The position numbers and the translations under genes were made by a program. A stretch of DNA of 64,000 nucleotides from Corynebacterium jeikeium (lineage in GTDB: Bacteria > Actinomycetota > Actinomycetes > Mycobacteriales > Mycobacteriaceae): contig CP033784.1 in assembly GCA_003955985.1 (NCBI GenBank), forward strand, positions 1,240,001 through 1,304,000, written 5' to 3'. Shown here in pieces: positions 1 through 8,621 of the stretch. Under the pieces are notes generated by a model that made no database searches, had not been told where the DNA came from, and was given only the letters and a program-made list of their open reading frames with translations. The stretch's first letter is position 1; the number at the start of each line of letters is the position of its first letter.

Positions 1-48
1 TCCGCGTTTCGGCAGCGCGGAGTCGCGACGGTCATTGATTCGCGCCAT
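1..48 (-). CDS. Possible 5' end of a minus-strand gene (partial)
   Basis: A minus-strand ATG at 48 opens 16 codons that run off the left edge (MARINDRRDSALPKRG). A TATGCT hexamer lies 8 nt upstream of the ATG (57-62 on the plus strand), which would fit a leaderless promoter. Too little is visible to assign a family. A divergent neighbour would be expected upstream of the DUF3039 gene, but this is only a guess. Confidence 0.3.
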   Translation of the reverse strand, partial: MARINDRRDSALPKRG

Positions 49-222
49 GGTTGTCTAGCATACGCCTGTGGCGTGGGGTCGTCTCAACTAGCTATGTCCG
101 TTGCAGCCGCATGCTCGCGTAGTCGTAGCGATGTTGTGGATGGCTGTGGAAGGCAGCAGTCAGCAGCGGCCAGCACCTGGGTCACTGGGCATAATTTGAC
201 CGATGGGGCACAATTGGAATCT

Positions 223-471
223 GTGAGCACTCCATTGAAGACGACAAAGACGATTGAACGCACCGATACCCGCGTCGATGAGTCGACGAGGGACGATACC
301 CCGAAGTTCTTCCATTACGTCAAGAAGGACCAGATCGTGAACTCCGCGGTCAACGGCTCCTACGTCGTTGCTCTGTGCGGTGAAACCTTCCCTGTGAAGA
401 AGTCAGCGAAGCCGGGTTCACCGGTATGCCCTGACTGCGAGCGGATTTACAAGTCCCTGCGTCGCAAGTGA
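223..471 (+). CDS. DUF3039 small zinc-ribbon-like protein
   Basis: 82-residue protein of the actinobacterial DUF3039 family, function unknown. The frame is open from 73, but the conserved part begins after residue 20 and the GTG at 223 gives the usual family size, so I start there. His31, Cys52, Cys69 and Cys72 (VVALCGETFPV, then CPDC) make a plausible metal site. The stop codon overlaps the start of the downstream helicase (GTGA), so the two are translationally coupled. That coupling suggests a role connected to the helicase, but no direct evidence of function is visible. Confidence 0.85.
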   Translation: MSTPLKTTKTIERTDTRVDESTRDDTPKFFHYVKKDQIVNSAVNGSYVVALCGETFPVKKSAKPGSPVCPDCERIYKSLRRK

Positions 472-2213
472 GCGGGCTTCGTAAATGGCAGCAGGAGGCC
501 CTCGACAAATACCTGGCGACTAACCCCAAGGACTTCCTTGCAGTGGCGACACCGGGCGCAGGTAAGACGACCTTCGCCTTGCGTATCGCCAGTGAGTTGC
601 TGTCGCGCCGGATCGTCGAGCGCATCATCGTCGTGGTTCCCACTGAGCACCTGAAAGTGCAGTGGGCTGCTTCCGCTGCTCGTTCGGGGATTGCGTTGGA
701 TCCCAAATTCACCAACGCCAAGGGTGTGGTAAACCCCTCCTACCAGGGAATTGTTGTGACCTACGCCCAAGTCGCAGTGCATCCGTTTAAGCACCATGCC
801 GTAGCCACCGCTCGGCCGACATTGGTGATTCTGGACGAGGTGCACCACGGCGGCGATGCCAAGAGCTGGGGCGACGGTATTTCCGAAGCTTACGGCGATG
901 TCGAACGCCGCCTGTGCCTAACTGGTACGCCGTTCCGCTCCGATGACGCAGCGATTCCGTTTGTTCGCTACTCGCCGGACGGCGATGGTTACTCGCGTTC
1001 CGTCGCTGATTACACGTACGGCTATTCCAATGCGCTTGCCGACGGCGTTGTCCGCCCGGTGGTCTTTCTGGCTTATTCCGGTGAAGCCCGCTGGCGTGAT
1101 AGTGCGGGCGATGAGTTTGCTGCGCGTCTGGGCACCGTGATGAGTCCAGAGGAGACCACGCGTGCTTGGCGCACCGCGCTTGACCCAAAGGGCGAGTGGA
1201 TGCCATCTGTGCTGCGGGCAGCGCACACCCGGCTCTCGCAGATGAGGCAGCATATCCCGGACGCGGGTGGCCTGGTTATCGCCTCCGACGCGGCAACTGC
1301 CCGTGCGTACAAACGCATTCTCGAGCAGATTGCCTCTACGCCGGTGGCGTTGGTGCTCTCGGATGAACCGGGCTCGTCGGAACGAATCAAGACTTTCTCC
1401 GAGTCCACCGATGAGTGGATGGTGGCCGTGCGCATGGTCTCCGAAGGCGTGGACGTGCCGAGGCTGGCGGTCGGCGTGTACGCGACCAGTTCCTCGACTC
1501 CACTATTCTTCGCGCAGGCTATCGGACGATTCGTGCGAAGCCGCATGCCAGGGGAGACTGCTTCGGTCTTCTTGCCGTCGATCCCGGTGCTGCTCGACTT
1601 GGCCTCGCAGATGGAGGTGCAGCGCAACCACGTGCTCGGCAAGCCGGATCGGCCTTCGGAAGGCTGGGAAGATGACTTGGTCGCTGAGGCCAATCGCCGC
1701 AAGGATGAGCCCGACGAATTGCTGCCGGCCTACGAATCCATTGGCGCGGATGCTGAACTTGACTACCTCATCTACGACGGCTCCTCCTACGGCACCGCAA
1801 CCGTTGCCGGTTCCGCCGAAGAGGCCGATTATCTGGGTTTGCCAGGGCTTCTCGACGCCGATCAGATGCGACTCTTGCTGCGTCAGCGGCAGGATGAACA
1901 GCTTAAAGCCGCCAGTGCCCGAGAGAAGGAAGCCCGCGAGGAGGCGAGGGAATCGTCGTCAAGCGGAGGCGAAGGGGGCGCGGTGCACCGCATTGAAGGA
2001 TCGGCGTACCCAAGGCCGCAGAAGGTGGCCAGTGAGGTGTTGCCGAAGTTGCGGAAGGAGCTCAATACGCTGGTGTCGATGACAGCGGCGCGAACCGGTA
2101 AGCCACATGGTCAAGTGCATAACGAGGTTCGGCGCGCCTGTGGTGGCCCGCCGACTGCGCTATGTACGGAGGAACAGTTGCGTGATCGCATCAGCTACCT
2201 GCGTAATTGGTAG
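468..2213 (+). CDS. DEAD/DEAH-box superfamily II helicase
   Basis: 581 residues. A Q-motif-like LRKWQQEAL opens the protein. Motif I is TPGAGKTT (28-35), motif II DEVHH (123-127), motif III-like LTGTPFRS (151-158), motif V VRMVSEGVDVP (321-331) and motif VI QAIGRFVR (350-357). The arrangement resembles XPB/UvrB-like DNA-repair translocases of actinobacteria. An acidic, Ser/Glu-rich linker (about 485-510) precedes a small C-terminal domain. GTG start at 468 lies inside the end of the DUF3039 gene. Substrate is unknown; DNA translocation is inferred from the motifs. Confidence 0.9.
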   Translation: MSGLRKWQQEALDKYLATNPKDFLAVATPGAGKTTFALRIASELLSRRIVERIIVVVPTEHLKVQWAASAARSGIALDPKFTNAKGVVNPSYQGIVVTYAQVAVHPFKHHAVATARPTLVILDEVHHGGDAKSWGDGISEAYGDVERRLCLTGTPFRSDDAAIPFVRYSPDGDGYSRSVADYTYGYSNALADGVVRPVVFLAYSGEARWRDSAGDEFAARLGTVMSPEETTRAWRTALDPKGEWMPSVLRAAHTRLSQMRQHIPDAGGLVIASDAATARAYKRILEQIASTPVALVLSDEPGSSERIKTFSESTDEWMVAVRMVSEGVDVPRLAVGVYATSSSTPLFFAQAIGRFVRSRMPGETASVFLPSIPVLLDLASQMEVQRNHVLGKPDRPSEGWEDDLVAEANRRKDEPDELLPAYESIGADAELDYLIYDGSSYGTATVAGSAEEADYLGLPGLLDADQMRLLLRQRQDEQLKAASAREKEAREEARESSSSGGEGGAVHRIEGSAYPRPQKVASEVLPKLRKELNTLVSMTAARTGKPHGQVHNEVRRACGGPPTALCTEEQLRDRISYLRNW

Positions 2214-2252
2214 GGTTTCAAACGAACTGAGCAATCTATGGTGGAGAGAAGA

Positions 2253-2693
2253 ATGTCGGCAAGCAGTGATAAGTCGAGGCCGTCGGAATTGACCGGCGGT
2301 GGTTTGTCAGCTGTACCAGGCAATGACGGTCGGACTATTGGCGTGCTGGCACTGATCTTTGGCGTCGGCGGACTCTTGATGTCCTGGATGATTGTTGGTG
2401 GCATCCTCGGTGTCTTTGGCATTGTTCTGGGCATCATCGCGATGGCGAAGGCAATGAGTGCCAAGAAACGCGTGCAGGCAGCCGGGGGAGACGCGGTCAT
2501 CAGCGGTTCGTTCGGATTGGGCGTGGTCGGCATTGTGACGGGTATTGCAGCCGCCGTGGTGTCGCTGATGCTGTATTCGTCGACATCAGATGCGATGTCG
2601 AAGTGTGAGAAGTTCGAGCGCACCTCTGGAGAGTATGCCGAGTGCATCTCTAAGCAGATGGGTACTGATCAGCCAAAGAAGCAATCGGAGTGA
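2253..2693 (+). CDS. DUF4190-type small membrane protein
   Basis: About 146 residues with two hydrophobic segments separated by a short basic loop (AKAMSAKKR), as in DUF4190 proteins, followed by a polar, Glu/Lys-rich tail with two Cys (CEKFER, ECISKQ). I prefer the ATG at 2253 because GGAGAG sits 4-5 nt before it; the frame also has an in-frame ATG at 2238. The gene follows the helicase after about 40 nt and ends before a strong hairpin terminator. Function unknown. Confidence 0.75.
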   Translation: MSASSDKSRPSELTGGGLSAVPGNDGRTIGVLALIFGVGGLLMSWMIVGGILGVFGIVLGIIAMAKAMSAKKRVQAAGGDAVISGSFGLGVVGIVTGIAAAVVSLMLYSSTSDAMSKCEKFERTSGEYAECISKQMGTDQPKKQSE

Positions 2694-2789
2694 GCTCGGA
2701 AGCGACATCAATAGCGGTCTTACTTTGTGCCCGGAGTTTTCGGTCAACGCCAGATACGCAATCAGGAAATGAGCTAACCCCGTAATCCA

Positions 2790-2832
2790 CCCCCGAAGCC
2801 CAACTGCCTGCAGTTTCGGCCGGGGGTTTCTT
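2790..2832 (+). terminator. Intrinsic terminator after the DUF4190 gene
   Basis: Three-step hairpin: CCCCCG pairs with CGGGGG, GCC with GGC and AACTG with CAGTT around a CCTG loop, followed by TTTCTT. It separates the helicase/DUF4190 unit from the transporter gene. Confidence 0.75.
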
Positions 2833-2975
2833 AGTGAAATCTCATATTTGGCCGAGTGTTGGTAATGATATTGGTGTCAGAAAGTACCCACATTTGGCAT
2901 CCCCTACATGCGGTAAACGTTTGAACATGCGTGCAATACAGGATGTCTGCTGATTATTAAATAGGAGCGTGAATC

Positions 2976-4583
2976 GTGGCAGCGACATCTACGCGCGACA
3001 ACTCCCCGGAACTGTCACCTGGCCAACAAGACCGTGGATACCTGAGCCGGGAGCTTTTCCGTAAGCGCACCGGTCTAGGACTCGGTATCATCTTGGCCCT
3101 GCTCGTGTACTTCTTTATGCCGGCTGAGCTCGATCACAACCTGCGTGCAACCGCAGGTGTAGCAGTGCTTATGGCCGTGTGGTGGATGTCCGAGGCTATT
3201 CCGATTGCCGTTACGGCTCTGCTGCCGCTGGCTCTATTCCCGATTCTCAACCTCGCGGAGATTAAGGATTTCTCGGGCAAGTACACAGACCCGACCATCT
3301 TCCTCTTTATGGGCGGCTTCCTGTTGGCGCTGGCGATGCAGCGTTGGAACCTCCACAAGCGCGTCGCATTGTGGGTTCTGGTGCTCATGGGGTCGTCACC
3401 AAAGATGCTGATTCTCGGCTTCATGGTGGCTACTGGCTTCCTGTCGATGTGGGTCTCCAACACGGCCACGGCCGTGATGATGCTGCCAATCGGTGTGTCC
3501 GTCCTGAGCCTCATTGTCCGAATGCTGCACGATGAAAAGGTTCCTGCAGAGGATACGGGCTCTGCGAGTGAATCCGTCGCTGAAACCCCCGGTGGGGATG
3601 CGCTGGAGGAGGCCGAGGAGTCGTCGTCAAGCTATGACCCGATGCCAAAGTCAAACTTCGGTATCGCGCTGATGCTGGGTATCGCTTACGCGGCATCGAT
3701 TGGCTCGCTGGGCACGATTATTGGTACTCCGCCGAACGCGATGCTGGCGGCCTACATGGCGGAGCAGGGTGTCAACATTGGGTTCGGCCAGTGGATGCTG
3801 CTGGGTGTCCCGGTGGCGGTTGTGCTCATGCTCTGTGCATGGTTTTTGCTGACAAATGTTCTGTTTAAGCCGGAGATTACGCATATTCCAGGTGGGCGCG
3901 AACTCATGCGTGACGAGTTGAAGCGCCTTGGCCGTATGTCGACTGGAGAGCGCCGAGTGCTCCTGGTGTTTATCGCGGCGGCACTGGCGTGGGTCTTTGT
4001 TCCGGTGCTGCTGCCCGACACCAAGATTGCCGATGCGGTTATCGCAATGACCGTGGGTATTGCGTTGTTCCTTATTCCGGGTGGCCCTAATGGCGTGAAG
4101 CTCATGCGCTGGGAAAATGCGTTGGAGCTGCCGTGGGGTGTGCTGCTGCTGTTCGGTGGTGGCCTGGCGCTGTCCTCACAGTTCGGTGCCTCTGGGCTGT
4201 CGGACTGGATTGGCGAGCAGCTGTCTACTCTCGGCTGGATGCCAGTGGCTGCACTCGTGGTTGTCGTCGGCGCCGTTGTGCTGTTCCTGACCGAGTTCAC
4301 CTCTAACACCGCGACGGCCGCGACCTTCCTGCCGCTGGTTGGTGCGATGGCAATCGGTCTGGGCCACGACCAGATGATCTTCGCAGTTCCAGTTGCACTG
4401 GCAGCTACTTCGGCATTCATGATGCCGGTTGCAACACCGCCGAACGCCATCGCCTACGGCTCCGGCTACGTCAGCATGGACAACATGGTCAAGGCCGGTG
4501 TCTGGCTGAACGTCGTCGCACTGATCGTGATTTCTGTGGCATCGCTGACGCTCCTGCAGTGGGTATTCGGCGTCGTGTACTAG
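2976..4583 (+). CDS. DASS-family (SLC13) Na+/dicarboxylate-type transporter
   Basis: 535-residue polytopic protein. Both SNT signature motifs of the divalent anion:Na+ symporter family are present: SNTAT (161-165) and SNTATAAT (443-450). Each is paired with a proline hairpin motif, GTPPNAM (250-256) and ATPPNAIAY (486-494). This inverted-repeat layout defines the family and its Na+ sites. A long acidic cytoplasmic loop (about 185-225) splits the first repeat. Start is a GTG with GGAG 8-9 nt upstream. The substrate is probably a C4-dicarboxylate or citrate, which the sequence cannot settle. Monocistronic, flanked by terminators. Confidence 0.92.
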   Translation: MAATSTRDNSPELSPGQQDRGYLSRELFRKRTGLGLGIILALLVYFFMPAELDHNLRATAGVAVLMAVWWMSEAIPIAVTALLPLALFPILNLAEIKDFSGKYTDPTIFLFMGGFLLALAMQRWNLHKRVALWVLVLMGSSPKMLILGFMVATGFLSMWVSNTATAVMMLPIGVSVLSLIVRMLHDEKVPAEDTGSASESVAETPGGDALEEAEESSSSYDPMPKSNFGIALMLGIAYAASIGSLGTIIGTPPNAMLAAYMAEQGVNIGFGQWMLLGVPVAVVLMLCAWFLLTNVLFKPEITHIPGGRELMRDELKRLGRMSTGERRVLLVFIAAALAWVFVPVLLPDTKIADAVIAMTVGIALFLIPGGPNGVKLMRWENALELPWGVLLLFGGGLALSSQFGASGLSDWIGEQLSTLGWMPVAALVVVVGAVVLFLTEFTSNTATAATFLPLVGAMAIGLGHDQMIFAVPVALAATSAFMMPVATPPNAIAYGSGYVSMDNMVKAGVWLNVVALIVISVASLTLLQWVFGVVY

Positions 4584-4673
4584 CTGGGTAGGTAGTAGCC
4601 CGTAGTGGATGGTGGGGCAGTGCGCTGAACCGCCACCGGGCTTCTCCGCCTAGCGTTGCTTAGATGCCCGTTC

Positions 4674-4705
4674 GCCCCGTTCCACTTTGGTGGTTCGGGG
4701 CTTTT
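4674..4705 (+). terminator. Intrinsic terminator after the DASS transporter
   Basis: GCCCCG and CCAC pair with GGTG and CGGGGC across a short loop, followed by TTTT. The 85-bp repeat begins immediately after. Confidence 0.75.
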
Positions 4706-4790
4706 GGCTGCAAATGTGAAACTGCGTGAGTTTATGACACTTTCAGGCCATTTTTCAGGTCATTTTTGACATAAACGCAGTCAGTAACTC
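4706..4790 (+). repeat. 85-bp intergenic repeat, copy A
   Basis: Starts GGCTGCAAATGTGAAACTG and ends CAGTCAGTAACTC. It matches 40154-40238 in the same orientation with 8 differences by my count. Internal arms TTTATGACA and TGACATAAA form an imperfect inverted repeat. It lies between the convergent DASS and sigA genes. No coding potential seen. Confidence 0.8.
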
Positions 4791-4805
4791 ACTAGCGCTG
4801 ACACC

Positions 4806-4853
4806 AAAAGAAAAACCGGGCCCGAATAAGGTGTGAAACCTCATTCAAGCCCG
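4806..4853 (-). terminator. Intrinsic terminator of sigA
   Basis: On the minus strand a 16-nt stem with three mismatches (arms 4817-4832 and 4838-4853) is followed by a long T-rich tail (TTTTTCTTTT). It lies about 50 nt after the sigA stop. Confidence 0.85.
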
Positions 4854-4901
4854 ATTCTCTGGGGCTAGCTGTTAGCCCCTGAACAACTTCAGGTTAAAGC
4901 T

Positions 4902-6449
4902 TTACTCCAAGTAGTCGCGCAGAACCTGCGAACGCGATGGGTGACGCAGCTTGGACATCGTCTTGGACTCAATCTGACGGATGCGCTCGCGTGTCACACC
5001 GTAGACCTGGCCAATCTCGTCAAGCGTACGCGGCATGCCGTCGGTAAGGCCGAAGCGCAGGCGGACGACACCGGCTTCACGTTCGGAGAGAGTCTCCAGA
5101 ACGTCGCCAAGCTGGTCCTGGAGGAGCGTGAAGCTGACGGCGTCCACAGCGATGACTGCCTCTGAGTCCTCAATGAAGTCACCGAGCTGGGAGTCGCCCT
5201 CGTCACCGATGGTCTGGTCCAGCGAAATGGGTTCACGAGCGTACTGCTGAATCTCGAGAACCTTTTCCTCGGTGATGTCCATCTCCTTAGCGAGCTCTTC
5301 CGGAGTGGGCTCGCGGCCCAAATCCTGGAGCAACTCGCGCTGGATACGACCGAGCTTATTAATGACCTCGACCATGTGAACCGGAATACGAATGGTTCGA
5401 GCCTGGTCGGCCATTGCACGAGTAATGGCCTGGCGAATCCACCACGTTGCGTAGGTGGAGAACTTGTAGCCCTTGGTGTAGTCGAACTTCTCGACCGCAC
5501 GAATCAGGCCGAGGTTGCCTTCCTGAATCAAGTCGAGGAAAGCCATGCCACGGCCGGTGTAGCGCTTTGCCAGGGACACCACAAGACGGAGGTTGGCCTC
5601 GAGCAGGTGATTCTTGGCGCGCTGACCGTCGCGAGAAATCTCGCGCAAGTCGCGCTTTTGGGCGTAAGCGATGCGCTCGCCGGCTTCCTTGGCCTCGTCA
5701 ATCTTGTACTGCGCATACAGACCGGCCTCGATGCGCTTTGCCAGACTGACTTCTTCCTCGGCAGTCAGCAGCGCGACCTTACCAATCTGCTTGAGGTAGG
5801 CGCGGACAGAGTCGGCGGAGGCGGTGAGGGCAGCATCTTTGCGGGCCTGACGCAGACGAGCGGACTCGTCCTCGTTCCAGACCTCGTCGCCCTCGTCCTC
5901 TTCATCCTCGTCTTCGTCTTCGTCCTCGTCGTCCTCTTCTTCATCATCGTCGAGGTCGTCGTCTTCGAGGTCGTCATCATCCAGATCGTCGTGAAGATCA
6001 TCGTCTTCGAGATCATCATCCAGATCCGGGTCGTAGTCCTGCTCCTGCTCCAAGTCGTGGTCGAGTTCCTCGTCCTCGAGCTCTTCGTTCTCAGTTGCGT
6101 CGAGAGCCTGCGCGTCCTTCGCCTTCGCTGCAGCAGCCTTGGCCGCGGTGGCCTTCGCAGCCGTTGTCCGCTTAGTTGCCTTCTTGGCGGCGGCCTTACG
6201 CGTGGTCTTCTTAGCGACGGACTTCTTGGCCGCCTTCTTCACGGTCTTCTTGGCCGCTGCCTTCTTAGCGGTCGTCTTCTTCGCCGCAGTTTTGGTAGCA
6301 GCCGTCTTTTTGGCAGCAGTCTTCTTCGCGGCAGTCTTCTTCACTGCCTTCTTGATGGCCTTCTTTACAGCCTTCTTTGCAGGAGTAGCTGAACCGGTGC
6401 CACTCCCGGTGGATTGGTCCTGAGCTTGCCCCAGTTCGTTGCCTGCCAC
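4902..6449 (-). CDS. sigA: Primary RNA polymerase sigma factor SigA
   Basis: 515-residue group 1 sigma-70 factor. The conserved core runs from region 1.2 ([20 protein letters not shown], about 213) through region 2 ([33 protein letters not shown]), region 3, and the region 4 helix-turn-helix ([20 protein letters not shown]) near the C-terminus. The first 200 residues are low complexity: roughly 25-115 are Lys/Ala repeats and 120-195 are almost all Asp/Glu/Leu. Such N-terminal extensions are known in actinobacterial HrdB/MysA proteins. It has its own leader and terminator. Confidence 0.97.
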   Translation of the reverse strand: MAGNELGQAQDQSTGSGTGSATPAKKAVKKAIKKAVKKTAAKKTAAKKTAATKTAAKKTTAKKAAAKKTVKKAAKKSVAKKTTRKAAAKKATKRTTAAKATAAKAAAAKAKDAQALDATENEELEDEELDHDLEQEQDYDPDLDDDLEDDDLHDDLDDDDLEDDDLDDDEEEDDEDEDEDEDEEDEGDEVWNEDESARLRQARKDAALTASADSVRAYLKQIGKVALLTAEEEVSLAKRIEAGLYAQYKIDEAKEAGERIAYAQKRDLREISRDGQRAKNHLLEANLRLVVSLAKRYTGRGMAFLDLIQEGNLGLIRAVEKFDYTKGYKFSTYATWWIRQAITRAMADQARTIRIPVHMVEVINKLGRIQRELLQDLGREPTPEELAKEMDITEEKVLEIQQYAREPISLDQTIGDEGDSQLGDFIEDSEAVIAVDAVSFTLLQDQLGDVLETLSEREAGVVRLRFGLTDGMPRTLDEIGQVYGVTRERIRQIESKTMSKLRHPSRSQVLRDYLE

Positions 6450-6844
6450 GAACGCCCTTTCACGATGTACGTTGTGTGCGCCGCCAAAGCCGCCGCCAGC
6501 TTCTCTCGGTCGAAGAGAAGCTCAACGCGCCAGTGGTGCGCCTTTACTTCGTCTATAGCCAACTAGCCGAATGGAAAACATTCAGAGCTGACCTTTTCGT
6601 GCCACGGTCATCAGTGTTGCTTTCTGGCTCCTAGCGAAGAAGTAATCGGTGAAAATCCTCATCGAAGCAGTGCGCTGGAATTCGATTTTCCCAATCCTCC
6701 TCGAGCCTGTTGATTATTCAACCTTGCCGTGAGTCAACTTCTTATTGTAAACCAATTCTTAAAATCGCCGCCACGGGGCATGGCTTCAAGCACGTGTCAC
6801 GCCCGACACGTAGCTACCAATCCCCATATAAGAAATGAAAGTGG
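6450..6844 (-). other. sigA upstream region, no gene seen
   Basis: 395 bp between ppgK and sigA with no convincing ORF. A TATAGA hexamer on the minus strand (6552-6557) lies about 100 nt before the sigA ATG and is a candidate -10, without a good -35. A TTGACT (minus strand, around 6725-6735) and AT-rich tracts may mark further promoters. An inverted repeat ACGTGTC-ACGCCC-GACACGT near 6791-6811 may end ppgK transcription but has no T-tract. Confidence 0.45.
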
Positions 6845-7600
6845 TTAAGGGTAAAGCCCCTGGTCAGCTGCAAAGGCGGCGCCAGCAATACCCGCATTAT
6901 TATCCAAACTTGCGGGGACAACTGGAGTCTTACATGTCAACAGCGGAATCCACTTTTCGTGTTCGCGACTGATTCCGCCGCCGACGATGATCCGTGACGG
7001 CCAAAACAGCGCCTCGTAGGTCTTAAGCACCTTGCTCACGCGCTCAGCCCACTCTTCGAAGCCGAGCCCCTCCACATCCTTAACTCTCGCGGATGCAAAG
7101 TGTTCGGCCTCCATGCCATCAATGATGAGGTGGCCTAACTCCGAATTGGGGTAGAGCAGTCCGTCATGAATAAGCGCGGAGCCGATGCCTGTACCAAAAG
7201 TTAGCAACAACACGGCGCCTGTCTTATTGCCCGGATCGCCAAACTGGACTTCAGCGAGGCCGGCAGCGTCAGCGTCGTTAAGCACGTGCGCCTTGTTGTT
7301 GGGCAGGTATTTAGCGAAGAGCTCTTGGCAGTTCGTATTAACCCAAGAACCGTCAATATTGGCGGCCAGCAAGGCAATCTGATTCTGTACGACGGACGGA
7401 ATCGTGATGCCGACATCGGAATCCCACTTCGCAATGTCCACAATTTCTGCAATGGTCTCCGCAACCGCTTCCGGAGTTGCCGGCTGTGGCGTGAAAATTT
7501 TAATGCGGTCGCCAATAAGCTGCCCAGTTTCAAGGTCTACGCGGCCACCCTTGATTCCAGAGCCTCCCACGTCGATGCCAAATCCAATTCGTTGTCCCAT
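6845..7600 (-). CDS. ppgK: Polyphosphate glucokinase
   Basis: 251-residue ROK-family kinase that phosphorylates glucose using polyphosphate or ATP. Visible motifs: phosphate-binding GIDVGGSGIKGG (8-19), LNDADAAG (107-114) with the likely catalytic Asp109, GTGIG (136-140) and ELGH (154-157). Length fits actinobacterial PpgK. The neighbours sigA and suhB match the actinobacterial order. Its ATG is 34 nt from the divergent suhB start, and a TACAAT hexamer 7 nt before the ATG would give a leaderless mRNA. Confidence 0.95.
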   Translation of the reverse strand: MGQRIGFGIDVGGSGIKGGRVDLETGQLIGDRIKIFTPQPATPEAVAETIAEIVDIAKWDSDVGITIPSVVQNQIALLAANIDGSWVNTNCQELFAKYLPNNKAHVLNDADAAGLAEVQFGDPGNKTGAVLLLTFGTGIGSALIHDGLLYPNSELGHLIIDGMEAEHFASARVKDVEGLGFEEWAERVSKVLKTYEALFWPSRIIVGGGISREHEKWIPLLTCKTPVVPASLDNNAGIAGAAFAADQGLYP

Positions 7601-7607
7601 AGCTCAA

Positions 7608-7613
7608 ATTGTA
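7608..7613 (-). promoter_or_regulatory. Candidate -10 element of ppgK
   Basis: TACAAT on the minus strand, separated by 7 nt from the ppgK ATG, so transcription would start at or next to the start codon. No convincing -35 is seen. Confidence 0.4.
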
Positions 7614-7634
7614 CGAAACAGACACAATGGGGGC

Positions 7635-8612
7635 ATGAGCAATAACTCGCATGGCACCGAACAACTCGCTAACAGCGCGGATAATAGGGGGTCTGCTGCA
7701 CCGAATAGCCCCGGGTCCGTGCGGCCCAGCGTCGGGGAATTGCGTGACCGCGCGGTACTTATCGCCCGCGCAGCCGCGGCGCACATCGCCAGTCGTCGGG
7801 TCGAACTCGGCTCCGATGGCGTTTTAGCAAGTTCCGAAACGAAGTCCTCAGCTGTTGACCCCGTCACCGTCGTCGACCGTGAATCTGAGGAGCTCATTCG
7901 TTCGCTTATCAAGACGTTTAGCAGCTCTGACCGCATTTTGGGCGAAGAAGGCGGGCTTGACGACGGCGCGAGTTCCCCAGCGCAGGCTGCCAACGAGGGC
8001 GAAGCGGTGACCTGGATTGTAGACCCCATTGATGGCACGGTGAATTTCCTTTACGGCCTGCCCAATTGTGCCGTGAGTATCGCTTGCGCCGTAGGCGATG
8101 AGGTAGTGGCGGGTGCAGTGGCAAATGCGTCCTCGGGAGAGATTTACAGTGCAGCTAAGGGAGAGGGCGCTCAGGTTTCTCGACGGGACGGCACTGTGCA
8201 GACGCTTAGTTGTTCCCCAACGGCCGAGCTGGAAAAGACACTTGTGGCAACGGGATTCAGCTATTCCGCTAGTCTCCGGCAGGTGCAGGGCCGGATAGCG
8301 TCGCAGTTGCTGGGGGAGTGTCGAGATATTCGGCGCATGGGATCGGCGGCGCTGGATTTGTGCATGGTGGCGCACGGCCGTGTTGATGCGTATTACGAAC
8401 ACGACATCAAGGTTTGGGATTATGCAGCTGGTGCTCTGATTGCGGCTGAAGCAGGCGCAAGGATTAGGGTCCCGGAATTCACTCAGTGTGCCAACGTTAC
8501 TGGCCGGCCGGAGGGAGACCCGCTCGACTTTGGTGTCGGTGCGGCGAACTCTGAAGTTGCCGATGCGTTCTTCGAGGCATTGGATGGTGCTATCGCGAAG
8601 GCTAGGAATTAG
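7635..8612 (+). CDS. suhB: Inositol monophosphatase family protein
   Basis: 325 residues from the ATG at 7635, chosen because upstream codons of the open frame overlap ppgK on the opposite strand. Mg2+-site motifs of the IMPase superfamily: GEEGG (103-107), VDPIDGTVNF (129-138) and WDYAAG (261-266). It hydrolyses inositol-1-phosphate or a related sugar phosphate; inositol supply matters here because PIM synthesis genes are in the same window. The first 30 residues are a low-complexity Asn/Ser extension. Symbol follows the synteny with mycobacterial suhB. Confidence 0.88.
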   Translation: MSNNSHGTEQLANSADNRGSAAPNSPGSVRPSVGELRDRAVLIARAAAAHIASRRVELGSDGVLASSETKSSAVDPVTVVDRESEELIRSLIKTFSSSDRILGEEGGLDDGASSPAQAANEGEAVTWIVDPIDGTVNFLYGLPNCAVSIACAVGDEVVAGAVANASSGEIYSAAKGEGAQVSRRDGTVQTLSCSPTAELEKTLVATGFSYSASLRQVQGRIASQLLGECRDIRRMGSAALDLCMVAHGRVDAYYEHDIKVWDYAAGALIAAEAGARIRVPEFTQCANVTGRPEGDPLDFGVGAANSEVADAFFEALDGAIAKARN

Positions 8613-8621
8613 TGCGTCGGT

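Noticed and set aside
4584..4901. Small gene in the DASS-sigA gap
   Set aside because: 318 bp fully accounted for by two terminators and the 85-bp repeat; no ORF with RBS.
5376..6392. 338-codon plus-strand ORF with long Leu/Val repeats
   Set aside because: Antisense to sigA; its composition is the mirror of the Lys/Ala and Asp/Glu codons. No RBS or family match.
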